From Chelonobacter oris (GTDB lineage: Bacteria > Pseudomonadota > Gammaproteobacteria > Enterobacterales > Pasteurellaceae), in the NCBI RefSeq assembly GCF_000772535.1, contig NZ_JSUM01000014.1:124001-188000 (forward strand): 64,000 nt of DNA, written 5' to 3'. The notes under the pieces were generated by a model, which was not told the DNA's origin, made no database searches, and was given only the letters and a program-made list of their open reading frames with translations. A program made the position numbers and the translations under genes. How positions within the stretch are numbered: position 1 is the stretch's first letter; the number at the start of each line of letters is the position of its first letter. Below are positions 37,229 through 47,986 of this stretch, in pieces.

Positions 37229-39166
37229 ATGGCGACTACCTCGAATTACCAAGCTGACGATATTACCGTTCTGAAAGATCTGGAGCCGGTGCAACTGCGT
37301 CCGGGCATGTACACCGACACCACCCGTCCCAATCATCTGGGACAGGAAGTGATTGACAACAGCGTCGATGAAGCCCTCGCCGGCCATGCGAGCAAGATCG
37401 ATGTCATATTACATGACGATCAATCATTGGAAGTGATTGATAACGGACGCGGTATGCCGGTGGATATTCACCCGATCGAAAAAATCTCCGGTGTCGAGCT
37501 GATTCTCACCAAACTGCACGCCGGCGGCAAATTTTCCAATAAGAACTACCAGTTTTCCGGCGGTTTGCACGGGGTTGGCATTTCCGTGGTCAATGCGTTG
37601 TCCGATCGAGTGGAAGTCACCGTCAAGCGCAACGGCGAAATCTACAAAATCGTGTTTGCCAACGGTAAAAAAATTGAAGATTTACAGGTAATCGGCAGCT
37701 GCGGACGGCGCAACACCGGCACCACGGTGCGTTTTTGGCCAAACCCGAAATATTTTGACTCCGCCAAATTTTCTGTACAACGCTTGAGCCATTTATTGCG
37801 CGCCAAAGCCGTTCTCTGCCCGAAACTGGAAATTTCGTTTCTTGATAAAATCAACGGCACGCAACAAACTTGGTGCTATCAGGACGGTTTGTCCGATTAT
37901 TTGCAAGAAAGCGTACAAGGCTTCGACACCATTCCCGACACCCCGTTTGTCGGTCAATTCAATGCTGAAACCGAAACCGTGACGTGGGCATTGATGTGGC
38001 TGCCGGACGGCGGTGAATTATTGGGCGAAAGCTATGTCAATCTGATCCCCACACCGCAAGGCGGCACACACGTCAACGGCCTGCGCCAAGGACTGCTCGA
38101 TGCCATGCGTGAATTTTGCGAGTTCCGCAATTTATTACCGCGCGGCGTCAAACTGACTGCCGATGACATTTGGGAACGCTGCGCTTATGTGCTGTCACTC
38201 AAGATGCAGGATCCCCAATTCGCCGGACAAACCAAAGAGCGGTTATCCTCCCGCCAAAGTGCGGTTTTTGTCGCCGGAACGGTCAAAGATGCGTTCAGTT
38301 TATGGTTGAATCAAAACGTGCAACAAGCCGAATTACTGGCGGAAATGGCCATTAATTCGGCACAACGCCGCCTGCGTGCCGCCAAAAAAGTAGTGCGCAA
38401 GAAACTGGTCAGCGGCCCCGCCCTGCCCGGCAAACTGGCGGATTGCAGCAGTCAGGATTTGAACAAGACTGAATTGTTTTTGGTTGAAGGGGATTCTGCC
38501 GGCGGCTCCGCCAAACAAGCGCGCGATCGCGAATTTCAGGCAATTCTGCCGTTGCGCGGCAAAATTCTAAATACGTGGGAAGTCTCTTCCGATCAAGTAC
38601 TCGGCTCACAAGAGATCCACGATATTGCCGTTGCGCTGGGAATCGATCCCGACAGCGACGATCTGTCTCAGCTGCGCTACGGTAAAATCTGTATTCTGGC
38701 CGATGCCGACTCGGACGGCCTGCATATCGCCACCTTGTTATGCGCGCTGTTCCTGCGCCATTTCCCGAAACTGGTACGCCAAGGGCATGTGTATGTCGCC
38801 ATGCCGCCGCTTTACCGCATTGATTTAGGCAAAGAGGTGTTTTATGCACTGGACGAAGGCGAAAAAGACGGCGTTCTCGACCGCCTGAAAGGCAAACGCG
38901 GCAAACCTAACGTGCAGCGCTTTAAAGGCTTGGGCGAAATGAATCCGCTGCAATTGCGCGAAACCACCATGGATCCGAACACTCGCCGCCTGGTGCAACT
39001 GACTTACGAACTACCGGACGAGCAAAACAAAAATCAGGCGCAAAGTGCGGTCAACGGCATAAATGAAACGCTGGAATTAATGGATATGCTGTTGGCGAAA
39101 AAACGTTCGGAAGATCGCAAAAGCTGGCTACAAAATAACGGCAATCAGGCCGATCTCACCGTCTGA
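37229..39166 (+). CDS. parE: DNA topoisomerase IV subunit B
   Basis: ATPase subunit of topoisomerase IV, which unlinks daughter chromosomes. 645 residues. GHKL motifs NSVDEALAGHA, DNGRGMPVDIHP and GGLHGVGISVVNAL; TOPRIM acidic residues in VEGDSAGGSAKQARDR and ILADADSDGLHIATL. The C-terminal GLGEMNPLQLRETTMDP is typical. Two uptake sequences are translated as SAV in this gene. It lies 27 bases before parC, forming a parEC operon with no terminator between. Confidence 0.98.
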   Translation: MATTSNYQADDITVLKDLEPVQLRPGMYTDTTRPNHLGQEVIDNSVDEALAGHASKIDVILHDDQSLEVIDNGRGMPVDIHPIEKISGVELILTKLHAGGKFSNKNYQFSGGLHGVGISVVNALSDRVEVTVKRNGEIYKIVFANGKKIEDLQVIGSCGRRNTGTTVRFWPNPKYFDSAKFSVQRLSHLLRAKAVLCPKLEISFLDKINGTQQTWCYQDGLSDYLQESVQGFDTIPDTPFVGQFNAETETVTWALMWLPDGGELLGESYVNLIPTPQGGTHVNGLRQGLLDAMREFCEFRNLLPRGVKLTADDIWERCAYVLSLKMQDPQFAGQTKERLSSRQSAVFVAGTVKDAFSLWLNQNVQQAELLAEMAINSAQRRLRAAKKVVRKKLVSGPALPGKLADCSSQDLNKTELFLVEGDSAGGSAKQARDREFQAILPLRGKILNTWEVSSDQVLGSQEIHDIAVALGIDPDSDDLSQLRYGKICILADADSDGLHIATLLCALFLRHFPKLVRQGHVYVAMPPLYRIDLGKEVFYALDEGEKDGVLDRLKGKRGKPNVQRFKGLGEMNPLQLRETTMDPNTRRLVQLTYELPDEQNKNQAQSAVNGINETLELMDMLLAKKRSEDRKSWLQNNGNQADLTV

Positions 39167-39193
39167 GTGTGATGAATAAAGGATAAAAAAGTC

Positions 39194-41434
39194 ATGAGTG
39201 AAGAGATTAACTACGAAGGCGTCGAGCAAATGCCGCTGCGGCATTTTACCGAAAAAGCCTATCTAAACTATTCTATGTACGTCATCATGGATCGCGCCCT
39301 GCCGTTTATCGGTGACGGCCTGAAACCGGTGCAGCGGCGAATTATTTACGCCATGTCGGAACTGGGGCTGAATGCTTCCGCCAAATATAAAAAATCCGCC
39401 CGTACCGTCGGCGATGTATTGGGGAAATTCCACCCGCACGGCGACAGCGCTTGCTATGAAGCAATGGTGTTGATGGCACAGCCGTTTTCCTACCGTTATC
39501 CGCTGGTTGACGGTCAAGGCAACTGGGGGGCGGCGGACGATCCGAAATCCTTTGCCGCAATGCGTTACACCGAATCACGGCTGTCGAAAATTGCCGAAAT
39601 GCTGCTGTCCGAATTGGGGCAAGGCACGGTCGATTATCAACCGAACTTTGACGGTACATTAGAAGAGCCGCAATACCTGCCGGCTCGCCTGCCGCATATC
39701 TTACTCAACGGCACAACAGGCATTGCCGTCGGCATGGCAACAGACATTCCGCCGCACAACATCAATGAAGTCGCCGATGCCGCCGTGTTATTGTTGGATA
39801 ATCCGAATACCACGCTAGATCAGCTGCTGGAAATCGTGCAAGGTCCCGATTTCCCGACTGAAGCGGAAATTATCACGCCGAAAGACGATATTGCCAAGAT
39901 TTATCAAACCGGACGAGGCTCCATCAAAATGCGGGCGATCTGGAAAAAAGAAGACGGTGAAATTATCGTGACCGCACTTCCGCACCAAACCTCCGGTTCA
40001 AAAGTGATCGAACAGATTGCAGCGCAAATGCGCAATAAAAAACTGCCGATGGTGGACGATCTGCGTGATGAATCCGATCATGAAAATCCGACCCGTATCG
40101 TGATTGTCCCACGCTCGAACCGAGTTGATGCCGAACCGTTGATGGATCATCTGTTCGCCACCACCGATCTGGAAAAAAGCTACCGCGTCAATATGAATAT
40201 GATCGGGCTGGATCAAAAACCGGCGGTAAAAAACCTGCACCAAATTTTAACCGAATGGCTGACCTTCCGCCGCACCACCGTTACCCGCCGCCTGCAATAT
40301 CGGCTGAATAAGGTGTTGGCACGTCTGCATATTTTGGACGGTTTAATGATCGCTTATCTCAATATTGACGAAGTAATCGAGATTATCCGCAACGAAGACG
40401 AACCAAGAGCGGTATTGATGCAGCGTTTCAATCTAAGCCAGACTCAGGCCGATGCGATTCTGGATTTGAAATTGCGCCATTTGGCAAAACTGGAAGAGGT
40501 CAAAATTCAAGCGGAACAAGACGAGTTGGCGCAAGAACGTGATCAATTACAGCTAATTTTAGGTTCGGAACGCCGCCTGAATACATTGATTAAAAAAGAA
40601 ATTCAACAGGACGCCAAAACTTACACCAGCCCACGCCGCTCACCGATTGTCGAACGTGCCGAAGCCAAAGCGATTTCCGAAAGCGAGATGCTGCCGGCAG
40701 AACCGGTTACGGTAATCCTATCGGAAATGGGCTGGGTGCGCTGCGCCAAGGGACACGATATCGATGCGCAAGGTTTGAATTACAAAAGCGGTGATAAATA
40801 CCTGCAACACGCCTACGGCAAAAGTAATCAGGCTGCGGTATTTATCGACAGCAGCGGACGCAGCTATGCGCTTGATCCGCTCACCTTGCCGTCCGCCCGC
40901 TCACAGGGCGAGCCGCTGACCGGCAAACTCAGCCTGCCGAACGGTGCTGTGATTGAGCAATTGGTGATGGACAAAGAAGAACAAGCCTATCTGATGGCAT
41001 CGGATTCCGGCTATGGCTTCGTGTGTAAATTTGAGGATTTGGTATCGCGCAACAAAGCGGGTAAAGCGCTCATCAGCCTGACCGAAAATGCCAAAGTCTT
41101 GCCGCCGCAAGCGGTATTCGACGACAACATGTTACTGGTCGCTATTTCCTCTATCGGCAAAATGCTGATTTTTCCGGTTGCCGAGCTACCGAGCCTGTCG
41201 AAAGGGAAAGGCAATAAGATTATCGCTATTCCGTCCGCCAATGCCAAAGCACGTGAGGAATTGCTGAGCCGAATCCTGCTGATCAACGCGGAAAACAGCC
41301 TGATTTTCCACGCCGGACGCCGCAAAATCACCTTAAAACCGGAAGATCTGGAAAAATTCAGGGGCGAACGCGGCAGACGCGGCGGGCAACTGCCTCGTGG
41401 TTTGCACAGCGGGGTTGAGATTGAAGTGGTGTAA
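39194..41434 (+). CDS. parC: DNA topoisomerase IV subunit A
   Basis: DNA-cleaving subunit of topoisomerase IV. 746 residues. The quinolone region [20 protein letters not shown] has Ser85 and Glu89, the susceptible-type residues, and the catalytic Tyr125 is in [10 protein letters not shown]. The C-terminal domain has five or so blades without a GyrA box, as expected for ParC. AGGA ribosome site. It ends near a bidirectional terminator shared with the glucose permease gene. Confidence 0.98.
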   Translation: MSEEINYEGVEQMPLRHFTEKAYLNYSMYVIMDRALPFIGDGLKPVQRRIIYAMSELGLNASAKYKKSARTVGDVLGKFHPHGDSACYEAMVLMAQPFSYRYPLVDGQGNWGAADDPKSFAAMRYTESRLSKIAEMLLSELGQGTVDYQPNFDGTLEEPQYLPARLPHILLNGTTGIAVGMATDIPPHNINEVADAAVLLLDNPNTTLDQLLEIVQGPDFPTEAEIITPKDDIAKIYQTGRGSIKMRAIWKKEDGEIIVTALPHQTSGSKVIEQIAAQMRNKKLPMVDDLRDESDHENPTRIVIVPRSNRVDAEPLMDHLFATTDLEKSYRVNMNMIGLDQKPAVKNLHQILTEWLTFRRTTVTRRLQYRLNKVLARLHILDGLMIAYLNIDEVIEIIRNEDEPRAVLMQRFNLSQTQADAILDLKLRHLAKLEEVKIQAEQDELAQERDQLQLILGSERRLNTLIKKEIQQDAKTYTSPRRSPIVERAEAKAISESEMLPAEPVTVILSEMGWVRCAKGHDIDAQGLNYKSGDKYLQHAYGKSNQAAVFIDSSGRSYALDPLTLPSARSQGEPLTGKLSLPNGAVIEQLVMDKEEQAYLMASDSGYGFVCKFEDLVSRNKAGKALISLTENAKVLPPQAVFDDNMLLVAISSIGKMLIFPVAELPSLSKGKGNKIIAIPSANAKAREELLSRILLINAENSLIFHAGRRKITLKPEDLEKFRGERGRRGGQLPRGLHSGVEIEVV

Positions 41435-41461
41435 TGCGGATTAACCGCACTTTCGAACACG

Positions 41462-41497
41462 AAAAAAACCTTGTATCAAATGATACAAGGTTTTTTA
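41462..41497. terminator. bidirectional terminator between parC and ptsG
   Basis: Perfect 10-bp stem CCTTGTATCA / TGATACAAGG with a two-base centre, flanked by AAAAAAA on the left and TTTTTT on the right, so both convergent genes get a stem plus T run. Confidence 0.92.
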
Positions 41498-41519
41498 ACA
41501 ATTTCAGTAGAACTAACGG

Positions 41520-42959
41520 TTAATTCTTCTGAATCCAATGATCCATGTCGGTTTTCAGATTTTCCGATTTAGTACCGAAAATCGCCTGAATACCACTGCC
41601 GACCACGACGACACCGGCCGCACCCAACTCTTTCAAACGGGCTTGATCGACTTTACCAACATCGTTTACACCGATACGCAGACGGGTGATACAGGCATCC
41701 AAACCTTTGATATTTTCTTTGCCGCCAAACGCCGCAACCAGATTCGCCGCCATCTCATCGCCGGATGAAGCGCCTGCAACGGCGGTATTTTCACTCTCGT
41801 CTTCACGTCCCGGGGTTTTCAGATTCAACGCTTTGATCACCACGGTAAAGACGGTGAAGTAAATCGCAGCATAGATTGCACCGACAACCGGGAACAACCA
41901 TAGCTTTTGTGAATTGGCGGACAATACCGTGAAATCAATGAAGCCGTGTGAAAAGGTCATACCATGCACCATACCCAGCGTATTGGTTACCACATAAGCG
42001 GAACCTGCCAGCAAGGCGTGGATAACATACAGAATCGGCGCCACGAACATGAAAGAGAACTCTAACGGCTCGGTGATTCCGGTCAGGAATGAGGTCAATG
42101 CCGCTGAAATCATGATCCCGCCGACACGGGCACGATTTTCCGGTTTTGCCGCACGCCAAATCGCAATTGCCGCAGCCGGCAAACCGAACATTTTGAACAT
42201 ATAACCGCCTGCCAATTGCCCGAAATACCCCATTTCGGCAGTACGCGATGCTTCGGTTGCAGACAGGAAGCAGGTTACCACACCGTGTTGTGTCACACCA
42301 CTGGCATCAACACAAGTTCCGGCTTGAAAGAAAAACGGTACGTTCCAGATATGATGCAGGCCGAACGGGATTAAGCTGCGCTCAACCACGCCGTAAATGC
42401 CGAATGCCAATGCCGGATTTTGCTCTGCCGCCCAGTGGGAGAAGCTATCGATTAAGCTGCCGATCGGCGGCCAAACCAAAGACAACACCACGCCTAGTAC
42501 GATAGCTAACGATCCGGTAACAATCGGTACAAAACGTTTTCCGGCGAAAAAGCCCAAATAGGCCGGGAGCTGAATACGGTAGAAACGGTTAAACGCCCAT
42601 GCGGCGACCGCACCGACCAGAATACCGCCCAAGACCCCGGTTTCAATATTCTCGACACCGACTATCGGCGCCATGACTTTTAACGTCGCCACCATGATAC
42701 CGTAGCCGACCACGGAAGCCATTGCGGCCACACCGTCATTGTTGGTGAAGCCCAGAGCCACCCCGATAGCGAACAGCAGTGCCATTTGGCCGAAAACCGA
42801 ACCACCGGCCTGTTCCAACAAATTGGAAACCACCTCCGGCATCCAGCTGAAATGCGCCGCACCGATCCCTAATAAAATCCCTGCAATCGGCAATACCGAC
42901 ACAGGCAACATTAACGATTTACCGATCTTTTGAGCAGCGGCAAACAGATTACTTGACAT
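41520..42959 (-). CDS. ptsG: PTS glucose-specific EIICB component
   Basis: Glucose transporter that phosphorylates its sugar using phosphate from EIIA-Glc. 479 residues: EIIC membrane domain (about 1-375, with HGFIDF and [13 protein letters not shown] motifs), a linker, then the EIIB domain with the phosphorylated cysteine in [10 protein letters not shown] near 423. No EIIA domain is fused, so it relies on a separate Crr. Best fit is PtsG; glucosamine/GlcNAc or maltose-type EIICB proteins are related. A CRP-like half site lies 160 bp upstream. Confidence 0.88.
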   Translation of the reverse strand: MSSNLFAAAQKIGKSLMLPVSVLPIAGILLGIGAAHFSWMPEVVSNLLEQAGGSVFGQMALLFAIGVALGFTNNDGVAAMASVVGYGIMVATLKVMAPIVGVENIETGVLGGILVGAVAAWAFNRFYRIQLPAYLGFFAGKRFVPIVTGSLAIVLGVVLSLVWPPIGSLIDSFSHWAAEQNPALAFGIYGVVERSLIPFGLHHIWNVPFFFQAGTCVDASGVTQHGVVTCFLSATEASRTAEMGYFGQLAGGYMFKMFGLPAAAIAIWRAAKPENRARVGGIMISAALTSFLTGITEPLEFSFMFVAPILYVIHALLAGSAYVVTNTLGMVHGMTFSHGFIDFTVLSANSQKLWLFPVVGAIYAAIYFTVFTVVIKALNLKTPGREDESENTAVAGASSGDEMAANLVAAFGGKENIKGLDACITRLRIGVNDVGKVDQARLKELGAAGVVVVGSGIQAIFGTKSENLKTDMDHWIQKN

Positions 42960-43119
42960 GATAACTCCTGATAGATTTCTTCTTTTGATGAGAGACGGGT
43001 TTAATTACCGGTCGTCCCCGCACTACGCCCGACAGATAACAACTACAGCGTAAGTGGTGCGAACTATAAACGATTCAGCCGCAAAGTACCAACCACTTTT
43101 GATAACTAAAACGCTAAAA

Positions 43120-43135
43120 TAAAAGCTAGATCACA
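43120..43135 (-). promoter_or_regulatory. CRP-like site upstream of ptsG
   Basis: Leftward TGTGATCTAGCTTTTA: the left half TGTGATCTAG matches the CRP consensus perfectly, the right half does not match TCACA. Located in the gap between the M15 peptidase gene and ptsG, and oriented toward ptsG. cAMP-CRP control of a glucose permease would be expected, but the site is only half conserved. Confidence 0.4.
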
Positions 43136-43177
43136 TTTTTTTAAATAAAAAAAATAAATCGGCAAGCGAAAACCGAG

Positions 43178-43864
43178 TTATGCGATAAAACGGTTGAAGA
43201 TCTTTTCAATATTGACTTGAAGTACCGATTTACCGGCGATGTCTTCATTCTGCCAACTGCGCAGTAAAATGTCGGCATTAAACTGCGCCCGAAACTGCTC
43301 CGCCGCCGGTTGGTAGCTGAGATGCCACGGTTCACGCCCGACACCGGCTGTTGATGCGGCTTGAAATGGCAAGGTGAAATCAAATTGCGTTATGTTTTCA
43401 ACCAACCACTGCGACAGATCATAAAAATAGCCCTGCGCTTCATACTCCCACGGTTCCAGTTGTAAAGAGTGTCCCTGCGGTAAACGCGTGGGATCATAAA
43501 TATCGATTTCCGTGCCCCAATGGTGACGACTGGCGCCCGGCAATGCCGACCAACGTAAAATCGCCGCGCATTTTTGCCAATCGTCAAGACCGCTCAAATC
43601 GAGCGGATTGCCATGATCGTCATGCACTTTACGTTGACAACGAAATTTGGCATTCCAGATCTGTTGCTGACGTGAAAAGTCACGAAAACTACTGGCAGGC
43701 TGCAAATCGAACCCGGCGCCGACCGCACTTTGCCGAAGTGCGGTAAAGGCATTTAAGGTATCGGCTTGTAATTTATGATGGGCGGCATACGGAGAAGGCA
43801 ACGGCAACAAATGCGCCTCACTTTTGCCGGTCAACATCGGTTCACTGAGTTTACTCTTCTCCAT
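43178..43864 (-). CDS. M15 family (VanY-like) D-Ala-D-Ala carboxypeptidase
   Basis: 228 residues. Zinc-peptidase motifs are intact: SASxR-like PASSFRDFSRQQQIWNAKF, ligand cluster SRHHWGTEIDIYDP, and REPWHLSYQP with the catalytic Glu and last His. No signal peptide or membrane segment is seen at the N terminus (MEKSKLSEPMLTGK), which is odd for a peptidoglycan enzyme; it may act on cytoplasmic muropeptides or be exported another way. It follows dapE by 6 bases, linking it to diaminopimelate metabolism. An inverted uptake-sequence pair lies within the gene, encoding TALRQSAV. Confidence 0.85.
   Translation of the reverse strand: MEKSKLSEPMLTGKSEAHLLPLPSPYAAHHKLQADTLNAFTALRQSAVGAGFDLQPASSFRDFSRQQQIWNAKFRCQRKVHDDHGNPLDLSGLDDWQKCAAILRWSALPGASRHHWGTEIDIYDPTRLPQGHSLQLEPWEYEAQGYFYDLSQWLVENITQFDFTLPFQAASTAGVGREPWHLSYQPAAEQFRAQFNADILLRSWQNEDIAGKSVLQVNIEKIFNRFIA
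43722..43744. repeat. inverted uptake-sequence pair inside a coding region
   Basis: ACCGCACTT, a 5-base spacer and AAGTGCGGT form a perfect 9-bp hairpin within the M15 peptidase gene. On the coding strand it reads as codons for TALRQSAV. No T run follows. Confidence 0.9.
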
Positions 43865-43870
43865 TCGGCT

Positions 43871-45001
43871 TTATCCCAACACGTTTTGCAATAATTGGCG
43901 ATGCACCAGTCCCAAGCGGTATAAGGCATCGCAACCGACACATTCGTCCACTTTATGAATGGTGGCGTTCAACGGCCCCAGTTCGACCACTTCGGTGCCC
44001 ATTTGCGCAATAAAACGCCCGTCCGACGTGCCGCCGCCGGTATCCAGTTGCGGCGTAATCGCCAGATGTTGTTCGACCGCACTTTTCACCGCTTGAATAA
44101 ATTCACCTTGCGGCGTAACAAACGGCAGCCCGGAGAGATTCCATTCAATTCGGTATCGGCATTGATGTTTCTCTAATAACGCCGCCACGGTTTGTTTGAT
44201 CGACTGTTCGCTGACTTCGGTGGAAAAACGCAAATTAAACTGTACATACAACTCCCCCGGAATCACGTTGTTACTGCCGGTTCCGGCCTGAATATTGGCA
44301 ATTTGCAAACTGGTGGGCGGGAAAAAGTCATTGCCGCGATCCCATTGGTATCGCACCAGCTCGTCCAGCATCGGCAGAGCATTATGCACCGGATTATCCG
44401 CCAAGTGCGGATAGGCGACATGCCCCTGAGTACCTTCAATATACAGATTCGCCGTAATCGAACCCCGTCGCCCGTTTTTGATCATATCGCCCAATCGAAC
44501 CGCACTTGACGGCTCGCCGACCATACAGAAATCCACTTTTTCACCACGTGCAGTTAAGGTTTCCACCACTCGCACCGTGCCGTCTTTTGCCGCCGCTTCT
44601 TCGTCCGACGTGATCAAAAAAGCGATACTGCCGCGGTGATTCGGGTTGGCTTGCACATAGTGTTCCGCCGCAATCACCATTGCCGCCAACGATCCTTTCA
44701 TATCCGCCGCACCGCGCCCGTACAGCATATCGCCAACAATTTCAGCCGCAAACGGCGGATATTGCCAGTGTTTTTCTTCGCCGACCGGCACTACATCGGT
44801 ATGTCCGGCAAAAGCGATGCACGGACTTTCCGTGCCGCGTCTCGCCCATAAATTCAACGTGTCGTTAAACGGCAACCATTCAAGTTGGAAACCGCACTTT
44901 TCCAGCCGTTCGGCGATCAGCCGCTGGCAGCCCAAATCCTGCGGGCTGATAGAGGGACGGCGGATTAACTCCTGCGCTAAGGCAATAATATGTTCTTTCA
45001 T
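43871..45001 (-). CDS. dapE: succinyl-diaminopimelate desuccinylase
   Basis: Dinuclear zinc hydrolase of the lysine/mDAP pathway, needed for peptidoglycan. 376 residues. Metal ligands in [37 protein letters not shown] and the late [14 protein letters not shown]; the full M20 layout with the dimerisation lid is present. It lies 21 bases downstream of the ArsC-like gene and 6 bases before the M15 peptidase gene; the order ArsC-like-dapE is conserved with E. coli (yffB-dapE). Confidence 0.97.
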   Translation of the reverse strand: MKEHIIALAQELIRRPSISPQDLGCQRLIAERLEKCGFQLEWLPFNDTLNLWARRGTESPCIAFAGHTDVVPVGEEKHWQYPPFAAEIVGDMLYGRGAADMKGSLAAMVIAAEHYVQANPNHRGSIAFLITSDEEAAAKDGTVRVVETLTARGEKVDFCMVGEPSSAVRLGDMIKNGRRGSITANLYIEGTQGHVAYPHLADNPVHNALPMLDELVRYQWDRGNDFFPPTSLQIANIQAGTGSNNVIPGELYVQFNLRFSTEVSEQSIKQTVAALLEKHQCRYRIEWNLSGLPFVTPQGEFIQAVKSAVEQHLAITPQLDTGGGTSDGRFIAQMGTEVVELGPLNATIHKVDECVGCDALYRLGLVHRQLLQNVLG

Positions 45002-45022
45002 GCGACCGCTCTTTTAATGATT

Positions 45023-45370
45023 TTAATGACCGAAAACATCGCCATATATTTTGGCATTAAAGCCGATTAACGGTTTACTGCCGCCCAATACAATCGGACG
45101 CTTAATCAAGGTCGGCTGCGCCAGCAAGACTTCAAGTGCGGTCTGTTGATCCAGATTTTGCTTAATAGCATCGTCCAGATTGCGCCACGTGGTGCTGCGT
45201 TTGTTCACCAGTTCCTGCCAACCGAACAGCTGTTCTACCCGTTGCAGATAAGCCTGATCAATGCCGTCTACGCGGTAATCGTGCAAGTTGGCCTGCACGT
45301 CGTTGTCCGCCAGCCATTGCAGGGCTTTTTTCACCGTATCGCAGTTTTTGATGCCGTAAACCGTAACCAT
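45023..45370 (-). CDS. ArsC/Spx-family protein YffB
   Basis: 115 residues, thioredoxin fold. The N terminus MVTVYGIKNCDTVKKAL carries a single active-site-like cysteine; TWRNLDDAIKQ and LIKRPIVLGGSKPLIGF are family blocks. The start chosen is the ATG that overlaps the stop of the upstream MetE-like gene (TAATG). YffB-type proteins bind glutathione, but arsenate reduction has not been shown, so the name ArsC should be read as family only. Co-conserved with dapE. Confidence 0.88.
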   Translation of the reverse strand: MVTVYGIKNCDTVKKALQWLADNDVQANLHDYRVDGIDQAYLQRVEQLFGWQELVNKRSTTWRNLDDAIKQNLDQQTALEVLLAQPTLIKRPIVLGGSKPLIGFNAKIYGDVFGH

Positions 45371-46515
45371 TATTGCCCCCACACCTCTTCGCTGACTTCA
45401 CGAATAAAATTCAGCTTATCCCATTGCTGTTGTTCGCTCAGAATATTGCCCTCTTCAGTAGAGGCAAAGCCGCATTGCGGGCTTAATCCCAGCTGATTGA
45501 TGTCGACATACTGCGCCGCTTCTTTGATTCGTTCGATAATCGTGGCTTTGTCTTCCAGCTCACCGCTCTTTGAGGTCACCAGACCGAGAATAACCTGCTG
45601 ATCTTTGATAAAACGCAACGGTTTGAAATCGCCGGAACGATCGTTATCGTATTCCAAAAAGAAACCGTCCACATTGCAATGCCCGAATAAAATCTCCGCC
45701 ACCGGTTCATAACCGCCGGACGAAAACCAAGTCGAGCGGAAGTTGCCGCGACAAATGTGCATGGTAATCGCCATATCTTCAGGGCGATCGGCAATCGCAT
45801 CATTGATCATTTTCACATAATCCCGTCCGATTTGATCAACATCGAAACCGCGCTCGGCATAAGCGGCACGTTTTTCCGTCGAACAAAACTCGCCCCAACT
45901 AGTATCGTCCAGCTGCAAATTACGGCAACCCAACGCATAAAACGCCCGAATCACCTTTTTATAAGCGGCGGAAATATCCGCCAATAATTGTTGATTATTG
46001 TCTTGATAACGGGCAATCGGCTGATAATCGGTGGCTCGCACACAGCAAATCAGGTGCAGCATACTCGGAGACGGAATGGTATATTTCACCGGAAAATCAC
46101 CGGCAATCCGTTGCAACGCCTGATAATGCTGTAGAAACGGATGTGCGGAAAAATCCACTTTATCGACAATTTTCAATGTTTTCGGACGCACGTCTTTGTC
46201 TTTAAACTGTACGGAAAATTTTTCCGCTTCGACCTCCTGCACACCGTCCAACGCTGCCAGAAAATCCATGTGCCAGAACGTGCGACGAAATTCGCCGTCG
46301 GTGACTGCGTGCAAACCGACCGCTTTTTGCCGTTCAACCAATTTAGCGATTTCCGCATCTTCAATAATACTCAGTTCCGCATGGCTGATATCACCGCAAC
46401 TGCACTGCGCACGGGCTTGTTTTAAATTTTCCGGGCGTAAAAAGCTGCCGACAATGTCATAACGAAAAGGCGCTTTGCTACGCTGCACAGCATGTTCAAA
46501 AAGTTTGCTCATCAT
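45370..46515 (-). CDS. MetE C-terminal-domain-like protein (YxjG/YxjH type)
   Basis: 381 residues, cobalamin-independent methionine synthase catalytic domain only. It starts with VGSFLRPENLKQAR and includes RRTFWHMDFLAALDG, MHICRGNFRSTW (zinc His-x-Cys), the Glu in FFLEYDNDRSGDF and a C-terminal LSPQCGFAS with the last zinc Cys. The folate-binding N-terminal half of MetE is absent, so the methyl donor may not be methyl-tetrahydrofolate; members of this group can use other methyl donors. Its stop overlaps the ArsC-like start. Confidence 0.85.
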   Translation of the reverse strand: MMSKLFEHAVQRSKAPFRYDIVGSFLRPENLKQARAQCSCGDISHAELSIIEDAEIAKLVERQKAVGLHAVTDGEFRRTFWHMDFLAALDGVQEVEAEKFSVQFKDKDVRPKTLKIVDKVDFSAHPFLQHYQALQRIAGDFPVKYTIPSPSMLHLICCVRATDYQPIARYQDNNQQLLADISAAYKKVIRAFYALGCRNLQLDDTSWGEFCSTEKRAAYAERGFDVDQIGRDYVKMINDAIADRPEDMAITMHICRGNFRSTWFSSGGYEPVAEILFGHCNVDGFFLEYDNDRSGDFKPLRFIKDQQVILGLVTSKSGELEDKATIIERIKEAAQYVDINQLGLSPQCGFASTEEGNILSEQQQWDKLNFIREVSEEVWGQ

Positions 46516-46600
46516 CTCTTCCTGTCTGTTTTCTGATTAAACCTAAAAAAATATCGCAAAATAATAACAAATTCAGGCGTATTTTGCAGGTTTGTTTATA

Positions 46601-46632
46601 TAAAAACGCCTTATTCAAATGAACAAGGCGTT
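46601..46632 (-). terminator. pheA terminator
   Basis: Leftward AACGCCTT / AAGGCGTT stem extended by GTTC pairing, then TTTTTA. Located 67 bases beyond the pheA stop. Confidence 0.75.
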
Positions 46633-46698
46633 CAAGCGTAAATCCTGATCAAGCTGCGGTTGAAAAAATAACGACCGCACTTTGCTTGATTTTCTATA

Positions 46699-47859
46699 TT
46701 AAACCGGAGCGACCGGCTGTACGATTTCACTCGGATAGCAGCCGAGCACCTTGAGATAGGTGCTGACTTGTTTTAATTCGTCAAGTGCGGTTTGGGTTCG
46801 CGGATCGTGGATATTGGCTTCGATTTCCAGATAGAACATCTCTTCCCACGGGCGGCCGTAAATCGGGCGGGACTCCAGTTTACTCATTTGAATATGGTGG
46901 TTTTTAAACACCAACAACGCGTCCACTAAAGCCCCGGCTTTCTGCTCCGTACTCATTAACAGTAGGGTTTTGGTTTGGAGTTGCGCTGAAACGACAATCG
47001 CTTTTCCGGCAATGACGATAAAGCGGGTGATATTGTTCGCCTGATTGGCGATGTCGGTTTTCAGCACGCGCAAACCGTATAACTTGCCGCCGTCGGCATT
47101 GCCCAAAGCCGCCATATTCGGTTTATTGAGCTGTGAAACCAATTGCATGGCATGTGAGCTGCTTTCGCAATAATGAATATGTACCTTTTCCAGCCGCTGA
47201 ATAAATTGGCTGCATTGAGTAATCACCTGCGGGTGGCTGTATAGGGTGTCGATTTGCTCAAGTGCGGTTTCTCCGGCGACCAACACACAATGCCGAATCG
47301 GATAAGTCAGCTCACCGACAATCGACAATTCGGTGTGCTGCAACAAGTCGTAAACATCATTAATGGCGCCGGAGGTAGTATTTTCCAACGGCAAAATGCC
47401 GTAATCCGCTTCGCCGTTTTCCACTTTAGCGAAAATTTGCTGGAAACTGTCGCAGCTCAATTCAACCAATTGTTTTTTATAGCGTTCGGCATACTGACGT
47501 GCCGCCAGATTGGAATAGGAACCGCGCACGCCGAGAAAAGCAATGCTGATGCTGTTTTCACGCTGTTCGTTCAGTTTGTTCTGGAGATAGGCTTGTTGGG
47601 TCAGTACCGAATCTTCAATGACTTTTTGAAAAATTTGGGTGATATATTGCGGCTCAAGCTGATAGTTTTGCGCCTCGGCAAAATGAATCAGCTCCTGCAA
47701 TAACTGTTGTTCACGCCCGACATCACGCAACGGTTTTTTGCTTTCTTCCTTGCTGCGCACCACATCGTATGCCAAACGATGACGTTCGGATAACAATTTC
47801 AGCAGGCTGCGATCCAGTTGGGTAATTTGTTGGCGGATCTCGTTCAAATCTTTCGGCAT
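46699..47859 (-). CDS. pheA: bifunctional chorismate mutase / prephenate dehydratase
   Basis: P-protein of phenylalanine synthesis: chorismate to prephenate to phenylpyruvate. 386 residues, like E. coli. N-terminal AroQ helices ([39 protein letters not shown]), dehydratase domain ([34 protein letters not shown]), and the C-terminal ACT domain with the Phe-binding segments ([35 protein letters not shown]). GAGGAAG ribosome site. Its neighbour raiA is conserved, but no pheL leader peptide is seen. Confidence 0.98.
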   Translation of the reverse strand: MPKDLNEIRQQITQLDRSLLKLLSERHRLAYDVVRSKEESKKPLRDVGREQQLLQELIHFAEAQNYQLEPQYITQIFQKVIEDSVLTQQAYLQNKLNEQRENSISIAFLGVRGSYSNLAARQYAERYKKQLVELSCDSFQQIFAKVENGEADYGILPLENTTSGAINDVYDLLQHTELSIVGELTYPIRHCVLVAGETALEQIDTLYSHPQVITQCSQFIQRLEKVHIHYCESSSHAMQLVSQLNKPNMAALGNADGGKLYGLRVLKTDIANQANNITRFIVIAGKAIVVSAQLQTKTLLLMSTEQKAGALVDALLVFKNHHIQMSKLESRPIYGRPWEEMFYLEIEANIHDPRTQTALDELKQVSTYLKVLGCYPSEIVQPVAPV

Positions 47860-47940
47860 AACGTTTTCGCTTCCTCGTTTCTTTTTCGTTATTCTATGTA
47901 GTAAACCGATTTTTCACAAGTTTCGTCATTGAAAAGCCGA

Positions 47941-47965
47941 AAAAAACCCGACATCTCGTCGGGTT
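47941..47965 (-). terminator. raiA terminator
   Basis: Leftward AACCCGAC-GAGAT-GTCGGGTT followed by TTTT, between raiA and pheA. In E. coli this spot holds the pheL attenuator; here no Phe-rich short frame precedes the hairpin. Confidence 0.85.
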
Positions 47966-47986
47966 GAAAATCGGCTTAGATAGCGG

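Noticed and set aside
43000-43119. Coding gene in the gap before ptsG
   Set aside because: No frame with a start, ribosome site and plausible composition; the stretch is regulatory or empty.
47860-47986. pheL-type attenuator before pheA
   Set aside because: The hairpin fits a raiA terminator. The only short frame after it (starting ATGACGAAACTTG) is not phenylalanine-rich, and none precedes the hairpin.
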